A stretch of DNA of 64,000 bases from Micromussa lordhowensis (taxonomy: Eukaryota > Cnidaria > Anthozoa > Scleractinia > Lobophylliidae). Numbering within the stretch: position 1 is the first letter of the stretch; every line of letters starts with the position of its first letter. The translations under genes and the position numbers were made by a program. Below are positions 11,601 through 24,937 of the stretch, in pieces. The DNA lies in NCBI GenBank assembly GCA_964020085.1, contig OZ026603.1, forward strand, positions 7,332,546 to 7,396,545, read 5' to 3'. Below the pieces are notes generated by a model. That model worked only from the letters and a program-made list of their open reading frames with translations. It was not told where the DNA came from and ran no database searches.

Positions 11601-13540
11601 CCTTGGCAAATTTGACATAGCTCGGCTTCGCCGGCACTTTAAGAGGCGCGGTTTGCAGCAAAATGTTCTGCTAGGTTGGCACTTCAAGGAAATTCTAGTT
11701 AGGACATGATGGCATTGGCACCAGGGTGTTTTTTCTGGCCTTCTTTTTGCAGTAGTTTCCCCTGGTCCCAACTTTGCAGAATTTCAGAGAACGCGCGCTG
11801 GGGGTCCCCTTGGAAAATTTGACATAGCTCGGCTTCACGGGCACTTTAAGAGGCGCGGTTTGCAGCAAAATGTTCTGCTAGGTTGGAACTTGAAGGAAAT
11901 CCTACTTAGGACATGATGGCATTGGCGCCAGGGAGTTTTTTCTGGCCTTCTTTTTTCAGTAGTTTCCCCTGGTCCCAACTTTGCAGAATTTTAGAAAACG
12001 CGCGCTGGGGGTCCCCTTGGCAAATTTAACATAGCTCGGCTTCACGGGCACTTAAGGAGGCGCGGGGTGCAGCAAAATGTTCTGCTAGGTTAGCACTTCA
12101 AGGAAATTTCAGTTAGAACACGATGGCATTGGCGACAGGGTGTTTTTTCTGGCCTTCTTTTTGCAGTAGTTTCCCCTGGTCCCAACTTTGCAGAATTTCA
12201 GAAAACGCGCGCTGGGGTTTCCCTTGGCAAATTTGACATAGCTCGGTTTCACGGGCACTTTAAGAGGCGCGGTTTGCAGCAAAATGTTCTGCTAGGTTGG
12301 CACTTCAAGGAAATTCTAACTAGGACATGATGGCATTGGCGCCAGGGTGTTTTTTCTGGCCTTCTTTTTGCAGTAGTTTCCCCTGGTCCCAACATTGCAG
12401 AATTTCAGAAAACGCGCGCTGGGGGTCCCCTTGGCAAATTTGACATAGCTCGGCTTCACGGGCACTTTAAGAGGCGCGGTTTGCAGCAAAATGTTCTGCT
12501 AGGTTGGCACTTTAAGGACATTTTAGTTAGGACATGATGGCATTGGTGCCAGGGTTTTTTCTTGCCTTCTTTTTGCAGTAGTTTCCCCTGGTCCCAACTT
12601 TGCAGAATTTCAGAAAACGCGCGCTGGGGGTCCCCTTGGCAAATTTGACATAGCTCGGCTTCACGGGCACTTTAAGAGGCGCGGTTTGCAGCAAAATGTT
12701 CTGCTAGGTTGGCAGTTGAAGGAAATGCTCGTTAGGACATGATGGCATTGGCGCCAGGGTGATTTTTCTGGCCTTCTTTTTGCAGTAGTTTCCCCTGGTC
12801 CCAACTTTGCAGAATTTCAGAAAACGCGCGCTGGGGGTCCCCTTGGCAAATTTGACATAGCTCGGCTTCACGGGCACTTTAAGAGGCGCGGTTTGCAGCA
12901 AAATGTTCTGCTAGGTTGGCAGTTGAAGGAAATGCTCGATAGGACATGATGGCATTGGCGCCAGGGTGATTTTTCTGTTCTTCTTTTTGCAGTAGTTTCC
13001 CCTGGTCCCAACTTTGCAGAATTTCAGAAAACGCGCGCTGGGGGTCCCCTTGGCAAATTTGACATAGCTCGGGTTCACGGGCACTTTAAGAGGCGCGGTT
13101 TGCAGCAAAATGTTTTGCTAGGTTGGCACTTTAAGGAAATTCTAGTTAGGACATGATGGCGTTGGCACCAGGGTGTTTTTTGTGGCCTTCTTTTTGCAGT
13201 AGTTTCCCCTGGTCCCAACTTTGCAGAATTTCAGAAAACGCGCGCTGGGGGTCCCATTGGCAAATTTGACATAGCTCGGCTTCACGGGCACTTTAAGAGG
13301 CGCGGTTTGCAGCAAAATATTGTGCTAGGTTGGCACTTGAAGGAAATTGTAGTTAGGACATGATGGCATTGGCGCCAGGGTGTTTTTTCTGGCCTTCTTT
13401 TTGCAGTAGTTTCCCCCTGTCCCAACTTTGCAGAATTTCAGAAAACGCGCGCTGGGGGTCCCCTTGGCAAATTTGACATAGCTCGGCTTCACGGGCACTT
13501 TAAGAGGCGCGGTTTGCAGCAAAATGTTCTGCTAGGTTGG
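8635..13540. repeat. Heterogeneous monomers without clear higher-order order
   Basis: About 24 monomers that differ individually. They include two deleted copies (7 bases at about 9569, 17 net bases at about 10786), a pair of like monomers with TTCTGGGTTCTTTTTGC (about 11110 and 11525), and an adjacent pair with GGTGATTTTTCTG (about 12758 and 12965). I could not follow a multi-monomer unit through this stretch. Confidence 0.75.
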
Positions 13541-15828
13541 CACTTTGAGGAAATCGTAGTTACGACATGATGGCATTGGCGCCAGGGTGTTTTTTCTGGC
13601 CTTCTTTTTGCAGTAGTTTCCCCTGGTTTCAACTTTGCAGAATTTCAGAAAACGCGCGCTGGGGGTCCCCTTGGAAAATTTGACATAGCTCGGCTTCACG
13701 GGCACTTTAAGAGGCGCGGTTTCCAGCAAAATGTTGTGCTAGGTTGGCACTTTAAGGAAATTCTAGCTAGGACATGATGGCATTGGCGCCAGGGTGTTTT
13801 TTCTTGCCTTCTTTTTGCAGTAGTTTCCCCTGGTCCCAACTTTGCAGAATTTCAGAAAACGCGCGCTGGGGGTCCCGTTCGCAAATTTGACATAGCTCGG
13901 CTTCATGGGCACTTTAAGAGGCGCGGTTTGCAGCAAAATGTTCTGCTAGGTTGGCACTTCAAGGAAATTTAAGTTACGACATGATGGCAATGGCGCCAGG
14001 GTGTTTTTTCTGGCCTTATTTTGCAGTAGTTTCCCCTGGTCCCAACTTTGCAGAATTTCAGAAAACGCGCGCTGGGGGTCCCCTTGGCAAATTTGACATA
14101 GCTCGGCTTCATGGGCACTTTAAGAGGCGCGGTTTGGAGCAAAATGTTCTGCTAGGTTGGCACTTTAAGGAAATGCTAGTTAAGACATGATGGCATTGGT
14201 GCTGGGGTTTTTTTCTGGCCTTCTTTTTGCAGTAGTTTCCCCTGGTCCCAACTTTGCAGAATTTCAGAAAACGCGCGCTGGGGGTCCCCTTGGCAAATTT
14301 GACATAGCTCGGCTTCACAGCACTTTAAGAAGCGTGGTTTGCAGCAAAATGTTCAGCTAGGTTGGCAGTTTAAGGAAATGCTAGTTAGGACATGATGGCA
14401 TTGGCGCCAGGGTGTTTTTCCTGGCCTTCTTTTTGCAGTAGTTTCCCCTGGTCCCAACTTTGCAGAATTTCAGAAAACGCGCGCTGGGGGTCCCCTTGGC
14501 AAATTTGACATAGCTCGGCTTCACGGGCACTTTAAGAGGCGCAGTTTGCAGCAAAATGTTCTACTACGTTGGCAGTTTAAGGAAATGCAAGTTAGAACAT
14601 GATGGCATTGGCGCCAGGGTGTTTTTTCTGGCCTTCTTTTTGCAGTAGTTTCCCCTGGTCCCAACTTTGCAGAATTTCAGAAAACGCGCGCTGGGGGTCC
14701 CCTTGGCAAATTTGACATAGCTCGACTTCACGGGCACTTTAAGAGGCGCGGTTTGCAGCAAAATGTTCTGCTAGGCTGGCACTTCCAGGTAAATTTTAGT
14801 AAAACATAATGGCATTCGCGCCAGGGTGTTTTCTCTGGCCATCTTTTTGCAGTAGTTTCCCCTGGTCCCAACTTTGCAGAATTTTAGAAAACGCGCGCTG
14901 GGGGTCCCCTTGGCAAATTTGACATAGCTCGGCTTCACGAGCACTTTAAGAGGCGCAGTTTGCAGCAAAATGTTCTGCTAGGTTGGCACTTTAAGGAAAT
15001 TTTAGTTAGGACATGATGGCATTGGCGTCAGGGTGTTTTCTCTGGCCTTCTTTTTGCAGTAGTTTCCCTTGGTCCCAACTTTGCAGAATTTCAGAAAACG
15101 CGCGCTGGGGGTCCCCTTGGCAAATTTGACATAGCTCGGCTTCACGGGCACTTTAAGAGGCGCGGTTTGCAGCAAAATGTTCTGCTAGGTTAGCACTTTA
15201 AGGAAATCGTAGTTAGGACATGATGGCATTGGCGCCAGGGTTTTTTTTGGTCTTCTTTTTGCAGTAGTTTCCCCTGGTCCCAACTTTGCAGAATTTCAGA
15301 AAACGCGCGCTGGGGGTCCCCTTGGCAAATTTGACATAGCTCGGCTTCACGGGCACTTTAAGAGGCGCGGTTTGCAGCAAAATGTTTTGCTAGGTTGGCA
15401 CTTCAAGGAATTTTTAGTTACGACATGATGGCATTGGCGCCAAGGGGTTTTTTCTGGCCTTCTTTTTGCAGTAGTTTCCCCTGGTCCCAACTTTGCAGAA
15501 TTTCAGAAAACGCGCGCTGGGGGTCCCGTTGGCAAATTTGACATAGCTTGGCTTCACGGGCACTTTAAGAGGCGCGGTTTGCAGCAAAATGTTCTGCTAG
15601 GTTGGCACTTTAAGGAAATCTAAGTTAAGACATGATGGCATTGGCGCCAGGGTGTTTTTTCTGGCCTTCTTTTTGCAGTAGTTTCCCCTGGTCCCAACTT
15701 TGCAGATTTTCAGAAAACGCGCTGGGGGTGCCCTTGGCAAATTTGACATAGCTCGGCTTCACGGGCACTTTAAGAGGCGCGGTTTGCAGCAAAATGTTCT
15801 GCTAGGTTGGCACTTTCAGGTAAATCCT
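13541..15828. repeat. Block D, copy 1
   Basis: Recurs at 16638-18720. Marks include CTTTGAGGA at the left end, TTCATGGGCAC (about 13902, 14108), GGTGC followed by a GGGG-T7 tract at about 14198, GAAGCGTGG at about 14330, CTACTACGTTGG at about 14560, TTCTCTGGCCATC at about 14828, the short GGGT8GGTC tract at about 15238 and CCAAGGGG at about 15440. It holds one monomer more than copy 2. Confidence 0.88.
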
Positions 15829-16637
15829 AGTTAGGACATGATGGCATTGGCGCCAGGGTGTCTTTTCTGGCCTTCTTTTTGCAGTAGTTTTCCCTGGTCC
15901 CAACTTTGCAGAATTTCAGAAAACGCGCGCTGAAGGTCCCCTTGGCAAATTTGACATAGCTCGGCTTCACGGGCACTTTAAGAGGCGCGGTTTCCAGCAA
16001 AATGTTCTGCTAGGTTGGCACTTGAAGGAAATCCTAGTTAGGACATGATGGCATTGGCGCCAGGGTTTTTTTTATGGCCTTCTTTTTGCAGTAGTTTTCC
16101 CTGGTCCCAACTTTGCAAAATTTCAGAAAACGCGCTGGGGGTCCCCTTGGCAAATTTGACATAGCTCGGCTTCACGGGCACTTTAAGAGCCGCGGTTTGC
16201 AGCAAAATGTTCTGCTAGGTTGGCACTTGAAGGAAATTTAAGTTACGACATGATGGCAATGGCGCCAGGGTGTTTTTTCTGGCCTTCTTTTTGCAGTAGT
16301 TTCCCCTGGTCCCAACTTTGCAGAATTTCAGAAAACGCGCGCTGGGGGTCCCCTTGGCAAGTTTGACATAGCTCGGCTTCACGGGCACTTTAAGAGGCGC
16401 GATTTCCAGCAAAATGTTCTGCTAGGTTGGCACTTGAAGGAAATCCTAGTTAGGACATGATGGCATTGGCGCCAGGGTGTTTTTTCTGGCCTTCTTTTTG
16501 CAGTAGTTTTCCCTGGTCCCAACTTTGCAGAATTTCAGAAAACGCGCGCTGGGGGTCCCCTTGGCAAATTTGACATAGCTCGGCTTCACGGGCACTTTAA
16601 GAGGCGCGGTTTGCAGCAAAATGTTCTGCTAGGTTGG
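15829..16637. repeat. Four monomers between the two D blocks
   Basis: Ordinary monomers. One (about 16130) has lost two bases of the ACGCGCGC motif and another has GGCAAGTTTGAC at about 16360. Nothing but satellite is present. Confidence 0.7.
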
Positions 16638-18720
16638 CACTTTGAGGATATCCTAGTTACGACATGATGGCATTGGCGCCAGGGTGTTTTTTCTGGCCTT
16701 CTTTTTGCAGTAGTTTCCCCTGGTCCCAACTTTGCAGAATTTCAGAAAACGCGCGCTGGGGGTCCCCTTGGAAAATTTGACATAGCTCGGCTTCACGGGC
16801 ACTTTAAGAGGCGCGGTTTCCAGCAAAATGTTGTGCTAGGTTGGCACTTTAAGGAAATTCTAGCTAGGACATGATGGCATTGGCGCCAGGGTGTTTTTTC
16901 TTGCCTTCTTTTTGCAGTAGTTTCCCCTGGTCCCAACTTTGCAGAATTTCAGAAAACGCGCGCTGGGGGTCCCGTTCGCAAATTTGACATAGCTCGGCTT
17001 CATGGGCACTTTAAGAGGCGCGGTTTGCAGCAAAATGTTCTGCTAGGTTGGCACTTCAAGGAAATTTAAGTTACGACATGATGGCAATGGCGCCAGGGTG
17101 TTTTTTCTGGCCTTATTTTGCAGTAGTTTCCCCTGGTCCCAACTTTGCAGAATTTCAGAAAACGCGCGCTGGGGGTCCCCTTGGCAAATTTGACATAGCT
17201 CGGCTTCATGGGCACTTTAAGAGGCGCGGTTTGGAGCAAAATGTTCTGCTAGGTTGGCACTTTAAGGAAATGCTAGTTAAGACATGATGGCATTGGTGCC
17301 GGGGTTTTTTTCTGGCCTTCTTTTTGCAGTAGTTTCCCCTGGTCCCAGCTTTGCAGAATTTCAGAAAACGCGCGCTGGGGGTCCCCTTGGCAAATTTGAC
17401 ATAGCTCGGCTTCACAGCACTTTAAGAAGCGTGGTTTGCAGCAAAATGTTCAGCTAGGTTGGCAGTTTAAGGAAATGCTAGTTAGGACATGATGGCATTG
17501 GCGCCAGGGTGTTTTTCCTGGCCTTCTTTTTGCAGTAGTTTCCCCTGGTCCCAACTTTGCAGAATTTCAGAAAACGCGCGCTGGGGGTCGCCTTGGCAAA
17601 TTTGACATAGCTCGGCTTCACGGGCACTTTAAGAGGCGCGGTTTGCAGCAAAATGTTCTACTACGTTGGCAGTTTAAGGAAATGCAAGTTAGAACATGAT
17701 GGCATTGGCGCCAGGGTGTTTTCTCTGGCCATCTTTTTGCAGTAGTTTCCCCTGGTCCCAACTTTGCAGAATTTTAGAAAACGCGCGCTGGGGGTCCCCT
17801 TGGCAAATTTTACATAGCTCGGCTTCACGAGCACTTTAAGAGGCGCAGTTTGCAGCAAAATGTTCTGCTAGGTTGGCACTTTAAGGAAATCTTAGTTAGG
17901 ACATGATGGCATTGGCGTCAGGGTGTTTTTTCTGGCCTTCTTTTTGCAGTAGTTTCCCCTGGTCCCAACTTTGCAGAATTTCAGAAAACGCGCGCTGGGG
18001 GTCCCCTTGGCAAATTTGACATAGCTCGGCTTCACGGGCACTTTAAGAGGCGCGGTTTGCAGCAAAATGTTCTGCTAGGTTAGCACTTTAAGGAAATCGT
18101 AGTTAGGACATGATGGCATTGGCGCCAGGGTTTTTTTTGGTCTTCCTTTTGCAGTAGTTTCCCCTGGTCCCAACTTTGCAGAATTTCAGAAAACGCGCGC
18201 TGGGGGTCCCCTTGGCAAATTTGACATAGCTCGGCTTCACGGGCACTTTAAGAGGCGCGGTTTGCAGCAAAATGTTTTGCTAGGATGGCACTTCAAGGAA
18301 ATTTTAGTTACGACATGATGGCATTGGCGCCAAGGGGTTTTTTCTGGCCTTCTTTTTGCAGTAGTTTCCCCTGGTCCCAACTTTGCAGAATTTCAGAAAA
18401 CGCGCGCTGGGGGTCCCGTTGGCAAATTTGACATAGCTTGGCTTCACGGGCACTTTAAGAGGCGCGGTTTGCAGCAAAATGTTCTGCTAGGTTGGCACTT
18501 TAAGGAAATCTAAGTTAGGACATGATGGCATTGGCGCCAGGGTGTTTTTTCTGGCCTTCTTTTTGCAGTAGTTTCCCCTGGTCCCAACTTTGCAGAATTT
18601 CAGAAAACGCGCGCTGGGGGTCCCCTTGGCAAATTTGACATAGCTCGGCTTCACGGGCACTTTAAAAGGCGCGGTTTGCAGCAAAATGTTCTGCTAGGTT
18701 GGCACTTTCAGGTAAATTTT
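16638..18720. repeat. Block D, copy 2, one monomer shorter
   Basis: It follows 13541-15828 at a displacement of 3097 bases on the left side and 2890 on the right, a change of exactly 207. The change falls in a chimeric monomer: its left part (CTACGTTGGC, AAATGCAAG, ATTGGCG) matches the monomer around 14600 and its right part (TTCTCTGGCCATC) the monomer around 14830. The join lies between 17707 and 17722, in the shared GCGCCAGGGTGTTTT. Confidence 0.88.
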
Positions 18721-19110
18721 AGTTAGGACATGATAGCATTGGCACCAGGGTGTTTTTTCTGGCCTTCTTTTTGCAGTAGTTTCCCCTGGTCCCAAATTTG
18801 CAGAATTTTAGAAAACGCGCGCTGGGGGTCCCCTTGGCAAATTTGACATAGCTCGGCTTTACGGGCACTTTAAGAGACGCGGTTTGCAGCAAAATGTTCT
18901 GCTAGGTTAGCACTTTAAGGAAATTCTAGTTAGGACATGATGGCATTGGCACCAGGGTGTTTTTTCTGGCCTTCTTTTTGCAGTAGTTTCCCCTGGTCCC
19001 AACTTTGCAGAATTTCAGAAAAAGCGCTTGGGGTCCCCTTGGCAAATTTGACATAGCTCGGCTTCACGGGCACTTTAAGAGGCGCGGTTTGCAGCAAAAT
19101 GTTCTGCTAG
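18721..19110. repeat. Two monomers between blocks D and E
   Basis: Ordinary satellite monomers, one with a shortened GAAAAAGCGC in place of GAAAACGCGCGC at about 19019. No other structure seen. Confidence 0.65.
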
Positions 19111-20930
19111 GTTGGCACTTCAATGAAATTCAAGTTAGGACATGATGGCATTGGTGCCAGGGTTTTTTTCTGGCCTTCTTTTTGCAGTAGTTTCCCCTGG
19201 TCCCAACTTTGCAGAATTTCAGAAAACGCGCGCTGGGGGTCCCCTTGGCAAATTTGACATAGCTCGGCTTCACGGGCACTTTAAGAGGCGCGGTTTGCAG
19301 CAAAATGTTCTGCTAGGTTAGCACTTCAAGGAAATGTTAGTTAGGAGATGATGACATTGGCGACAGGGTGTTTTTTCTGGCCTTCTTTTTGCAGTAGTTT
19401 CCCCTGGTCCCAACTTTGCAGAATTTCAGAAAACGCGCGCTGGGGGTCCCCTTGGCAAATTTGACATAGCTCGGCTTCACGGGCACTTTAAGAGGCGCGG
19501 TTTGCAGCAAAATGTTCTGCTAGGTTGGCACTTCAATGAAATTCTAGTTAGCACATGATGGCATTGGTGCCAGGGTTTTTTTCTGGCCTTCTTTTTGCAG
19601 TAGTTTCCCCTGGTCCCAACTTTGCAGAATTTCAGAAAACGCGCGCTGGGGGTCCCCTTGGCAAATTTGACATAGCTCGGCTTCACGGGCACTTTAAGAG
19701 GCGCGGTTTGCAGCAAAATGTTCTGCTAGGTTAGCACTTTAAGAAAATTCTAGTTAGGACATGATGGCGTTGGCGCCAGGGTGTTTTTTCTGGCCTTCTT
19801 TTTGCAGTAGTTTCCCCTGGTCCCAACTTTGCAGAATTTCAGAAAACGCGCGCTGGGGGTCCCCTTGGCAAATTTGACATAGCTCGGCTTCACGGGCACT
19901 TTAAGAGGCGCGGTTTGCAGCAAAATGTTTTGCTAGGTTGGCACTTCAAGGAAATTTTAGTTAGGACATGATGGCATTGGCGCCAGGGTGTTTTTTCTGG
20001 CCTTCTTTTTGCAGTAGTTTCCCCTGGTCCCAACTTTGCAGAATTTCAGAAAACGCGCGCTGGGGGTCCCCTTGGCAAATTTGACATAGCTCGGCTTCAC
20101 GGGCACTTTAAGAGGCTCGGTTTGCAGCAAAATGTTCTGCTAGGTTGGCACTTCAATGAAATTCTAGTTAGCACATGATGGCATTGGTGCCAGGGTTTTT
20201 TTCTGGCCTTCTTTTTGCAGTAGTTTCCCCTGGTCCCAACTTTGCAGAATTTCAGAAAACGCGCGCTGGGGGTCCCCTTGGCAAATTTGACATAGCTCGG
20301 CTTCACGGGCACTTTAAGAGGCGCGGTTTGCAGCAAAATGTTCTGCTAGGTTAGCACTTTAAGAAAATTCTAGTTAGGACATGATGGCGTTGGCGCCAGG
20401 GTGTTTTTTCTGGCCTTCTTTTTGCAGTAGTTTCCCCTGGTCCCAACTTTGCAGAATTTCAGAAAACGCGCGCTGGGGGTCCCCTTGGCAAATTTGACAT
20501 AGCTCGGCTTCACGGGCACTTTAAGAGGCGCGGTTTGCAGCAAAATGTTTTGCTAGGTTGGCACTTCAAGGAAATTTTAGTTAGGACATGATGGCATTGG
20601 CGCCAGGGTGTTTTTTCTGGCCTTCTTTTTGCAGTAGTTTCCCCTGGTCCCAACTTTGCAGAATTTCAGAAAACGCGCGCTGGGGGTCCCCTTGGCCAAT
20701 TTGACATAGCTCGGCTTCACGGGCACTTTAAGAGGCGCGGTTTGCAGCAAAATGTTCTGCTAGGTTGGCACTTTAAGGAAATTGTAGCTAGGACATGATG
20801 GCGTTGGCACCAGGGTGTTTTTTCTGGCCTTCTTTTTGCAGTAGTTTCCCCTGGTCCCAACTTTGCAGAATTTCAGAAAACGCGCGCTGGGGGTCCCCTT
20901 GGCAAATTTGACATAGCTCGGCTTCACGGG
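19111..20930. repeat. Block E, copy 1
   Basis: Recurs at 22005-23204, displaced 2894 bases at its left side and 2274 at its right. The 620-base difference is an internal three-monomer tandem duplication present only here. Marks include CTTCAATGAAAT, GATGACATTGGCGACAGGG and TTAGCACATGATGG. Confidence 0.85.
19360..20599. repeat. Tandem duplication of 3 monomers (2 x 620 bp)
   Basis: 19360-19979 and 19980-20599 carry the same three monomers in the same order (CTTCAATGAAATTC with GGTGCCAGGG-T7; TTTAAGAAAATTC with GATGGCGTTGG; TTTTGCTAGG with AAATTTTAG). The one difference I noticed is GGCTCGG at about 20115 in place of GGCGCGG. Confidence 0.85.
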
Positions 20931-22004
20931 CACTTTAAGAGGCGCGGTTTGCAGCAAAATGTTGTGCTAGGTTGGCACTTTAAGGAAATCATAGTTAGGA
21001 CATGATGGCATTGGCGCCAGGGTGTTTTTTCTGGCCTTCTTTTTGCAGTAGTTTCCCCTGGTCCCAACTTTGCAGAATTTCAGAAAACGCGCGCTGGGGG
21101 TCCCCTTGGCAAATTTGACATAGCTTGGCTTCACGGGCACTTTAAGAGGCGCGGTTTGCAGCAAAATGTTCTGCTAGGTTGGCACTTTAAGGAAATCGTA
21201 GTTAGGACATGATGGCATTGGCGCCAGGGTGTTTTTTGTGGCCTTCTTTTTGCAGTAGTTTCCCCTGGTCCCAACTTTGCAGAATTTCAGAAAACGCGCG
21301 CTCGGGGTCCCCTTGGCAAATTTGACATAGCTCGGCTTCACGGGCACTTTAAGAGGCGCGGTTTGCAGCAAAATGTTCTGCTAGGTTGGCACTTTAAGGA
21401 AATTGTAGTTAGGACATGATGGCATTGGCGCCAGGGTGTTTTTCTGGCCTTCTTTTTGCAGTAGTTTCCCCTGGTCCCAACTTTGCAGAATTTCAGAAAA
21501 CGCGCGCTGGGGGTCCCCTTGGCAAATTTGACATAGCTCGGCTTCACGGGCACTTTAAGAGGCGCGGTTTGCAGCAAAATGTTTTGCTAGGCTGGCACTT
21601 CAAGGAAATCGTAGTTAGGACATGATGGCAATGGCGCCAGGGAGTTATTTCTGGCCCTCTTTTTGCAGTAGTTTCCCCTGGTCCCAACTTTGCAGAATTT
21701 CAGAAAACGCGCGCTGGGGGTCCCCTTGGCAAATTTGACATAGCTCGGCTTCACGGGCACTTTAAGAGGCGCGGTTTGCAGCAAAATGTTGTGCTAGGTT
21801 GGCACTTCAAGAAAATTATAGTTAGGACATGATGACATTGGCGACAGGGTGTTTTTTCTGGCCTTCTTTTTGCAGTAGTTTCCCCTGGTCCCAACTTTGC
21901 AGAATTTCAGAAAACGCGCGCTGGGGGTCCCCTTGGGAAATTTGACATAGCTCGGCTTCACGGGCACTTTAAGAGGCGCGGTTTGCAGCAAAATGTTCTG
22001 CTAG
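20931..22004. repeat. Near-consensus monomers between the E blocks
   Basis: Five monomers close to consensus. Three in a row (from about 20960) are very alike, suggesting single-monomer tandem amplification. No foreign sequence is present. Confidence 0.7.
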
Positions 22005-23204
22005 GTTGGCACTTCAATGAAATTTAAGTTAGGACATGATGGCATTGGTGCCAGGGTTTTTTTCTGGCCTTCTTTTTGCAGTAGTTTCCCCTGGTCCCAA
22101 CTTTGCAGAATTTCAGAAAACGCGCGCTGGGGGTCCCCTTGGCAAATTTGACATAGCTCGGCTTCACGGGCACTTTAAGAGGCGCGGTTTGCAGCAAAAT
22201 GTTCTGCTAGGTTAGCACTTCAAGGAAATGTTAGTTAGGACATGATGACATTGGCGACAGGGTGTTTTTTCTGGCCTTCTTTTTGCAGTAGTTTCCCCTG
22301 GTCCCAACTTTGCAGAATTTCAGAAAACGCGCGCTGGGGGTCCCCTTGGCAAATTTGACATAGCTCGGCTTCACGTGCACTTTAAGAGGCGCGGTTTGCA
22401 GCAAAATGTTCTGCTAGGCTGGCACTTCAATGAAATTCTAGTTAGCACATAATGGCATTGGTGCCAGGGTTTTTTTCTGGCCTTCTTTTTGCAGTAGTTT
22501 CCCCTGGTCCCAACTTTGCAGAATTTCAGAAAACGCGCGCTGGGGGTCCCCTTGGCAAATTTGACATAGCTCGGCTTCACGGGCACTTTAAGAGGCGCGG
22601 TTTGCAGCAAAATATTCTGCTAGGTTAGCACTTTAAGAAAATTCTAGTTAGGACATGATGGCATTGGCGCCAGGGTGTTTTTTCTGGCCTTCTTTTTGCA
22701 GTAGTTTCCCCTGGTCCCAACTTTGCAGAATTTCAGAAAACGCGCGCTGGGGGTCCCCTTGGCAAATTTGACATAGCTCGGCTTCACGGGCACTTTAAGA
22801 GGCGCGGTTTGCAGCAAAATGTTCTGCTAGGTTGGCACTTCAAGGAAATTCTAGTTAGGACATGATGGCATTGGCGCCAGGGTGTTTTTTCTGGCCTTCT
22901 TTTTGCAGTAGTTTCCCCTGGTCCCAACTTTGCAGAATTTCAGAAAACGCGCGCTGGGGGTCCCCTTGGCCAATTTGACATAGCTCGGCTTCACGGGCAC
23001 TTTAAGAGGCGCGGTTTGCAGCAAAATGTTCTGCTAGGTTGGCACTTTAAGGAAATTGTAGCTAGGACATGATGGCGTTGGCACCAGGGTGTTTTTTCTG
23101 GCCTTCTTTTTGCAGTAGTTTCCCCTGGTCCCAACTTTGCAGAATTTCAGAAAACGCGCGCTGGGGGTCCCCTTCGCAAATTTGACATAGCTCGGCTTCA
23201 CGGG
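22005..23204. repeat. Block E, copy 2
   Basis: Copy of the E block without the three-monomer duplication. It shares CTTCAATGAAAT (about 22012 and 22427), GATGACATTGGCGACAGGG (about 22244), TTAGCACATAATGG (about 22441), and the GATGGCGTTGGCACC monomer (about 23069). Confidence 0.85.
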
Positions 23205-24237
23205 CACTTTAATAGGCGCGGTTTGCAGCAAAATGTTTTGCTAGGTTGGCACTTCAAGGAAATAATAGTTAAAACATGATGGCATTGGCGCCAGGGTGTT
23301 TTTTCTGGCTTTCTTTTTGCAGTAGTTTCCCCTGGTCCCAACTTTGCAGAATTTCAGAAAACGCGCGCTGGGGGTCCCGTTGGCAAATTTGACATAGCTC
23401 GGCTTCACGGGCAGTTTAAGAGGCGCAGTTTGCAGCAAAATGTTGTGCTAGGTTGGCACTTCAAGGAAATGTTAGTTAGGACATGATGACATTGGCGCCA
23501 GGGTGTTTTTTCTGGCCTTCTCTTTGCAGTAGTTTCCCCTGGTCCCAACTTTGCAGAATTTCAGAAAACGCGCGCTGGGGGTCCCCTTGGCAAATTTGAC
23601 ATAGCTCGGCTTCACGGGCACTTTAAGAGGCGCGGTTTGCAGCAAAATGTTGTGCTAGGTTGGCAGTTTAAGCAAATTCTAGTTAGGACATGATGGCATT
23701 GGTGCCAGGTTTTTTTTGTGGCCTTCTTTTTGCAGTAGTTTCCCCTGGTCCCAACTTTGCAGAATTTCAGAAAACGCGCGCTGGGGGTCCCCTTGGCAAA
23801 TTTGACATAGCTCGGCTTCACGGGCACTTTAAGAGGCGCGGTTTGCAGCAAAATGTTCTGCTAGGCTGGCACTTTAAGGAGATTTTAGTTAGAACATGAT
23901 GGCATTGGTGCCAGGGTTTTTTTCTGGCCTTCTTTTTGCAGTAGTTTCCCCTGGTCCCAACTTTGCAGAATTTCAGAAAACGCGCGCTGGGGGTCCCCTT
24001 GGCAAATTTGACATAGCTCGGCTTCACGGGCACTTTAAGAGGCGCGGTTTGCAGCAAAATGTTCTGCGAGGTTGGCACTTTAAGGAAATTTTAGTTAGAA
24101 CATGATGGCATTGGCGCCAGGGTGTTTTTTCTGGCCTTCTTTTTGCAGTAGTTTCCCCTGGTCCCAACTTTGCAGAATTTCAGAAAACGCGCGCTCGGGG
24201 TCCCATTGGCAAATTTGACATAGCTCGGCTTCACGGG
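23205..24237. repeat. Block F, copy 1 (5 monomers)
   Basis: Begins with the rare TTTAATAGGCG and AAATAATAGTTAAAAC marks and includes monomers with CTTCTCTTTGCAG (about 23517) and with T-runs of 7-8 after GGTGCCAGG. It is followed at once by a second copy that is one monomer shorter. Confidence 0.8.
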
Positions 24238-24937
24238 CACTTTAATAGGCGCGGTTTGCAGCAAAATGTTTTGCTAGGTTGGCACTTCAAGGAAATAATA
24301 GTTAAAACATGATGGCATTGGCGCCAGGGTGTTTTTTCTGGCCTTCTCTTTGCAGTAGTTTCCCCTGGTCCCAACTTTGCAGAATTTCAGAAAACGCGCG
24401 CTGGGGGTCCCCTTGGCAAATTTGACATAGCTTGGATTCACGGGCACTTTAAGAGGCGCGGTTTGCAGCAAAATGTTCTGCTAGGTTGGCAGTTTAAGAA
24501 AATTCTAGTTAAGACATGATGGCATTGGTGCCAGGTTTTTTTTCTGGCCTTCTTTTTGCAGTAGTTTCCCCTGGTCCCAACTTTGCAGAATTTTAGAAAA
24601 CGAGCGCTGGGGGTCCCCTTGGCAAATTTGACATAGCTCGGCTTCACGGGCACTTTAAGAGGCGCGGTTTGCAGCAAAATGTTCTGCTAGGTTGGCACTT
24701 TAAGGAAATTTTAGTTAGAACATGATGGCATTGGTGCCAGGGTTTTTTTCTGGCCTTCTTTTTGCAGTAGTTTCCCCTGGTCCCAACTTTGCAGAATTTC
24801 AGAAAACGCGCGCTGGGGGTCCCCTTGGCAAATTTGACATAGCTCGGCTTCACGGGCACTTTAAGAGGCGCGGTTTGCAGCAAAATGTTTTGCTAGGCTC
24901 GCACTTTAAGGAAACTCTAGTTAGAACATGATGGCAT
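24238..24937. repeat. Block F, copy 2, with a chimeric first monomer
   Basis: Displaced 1033 bases from copy 1 at the TTTAATAGG mark but 826 from the CTTCTCTTTGCAG mark onward. The monomer at 24314 therefore joins the left part of one monomer (AAATAATAGTTAAAAC, GATGGCATT) to the right part of the next (GGCCTTCTCTTTG). The join lies at 24316-24342. Confidence 0.82.
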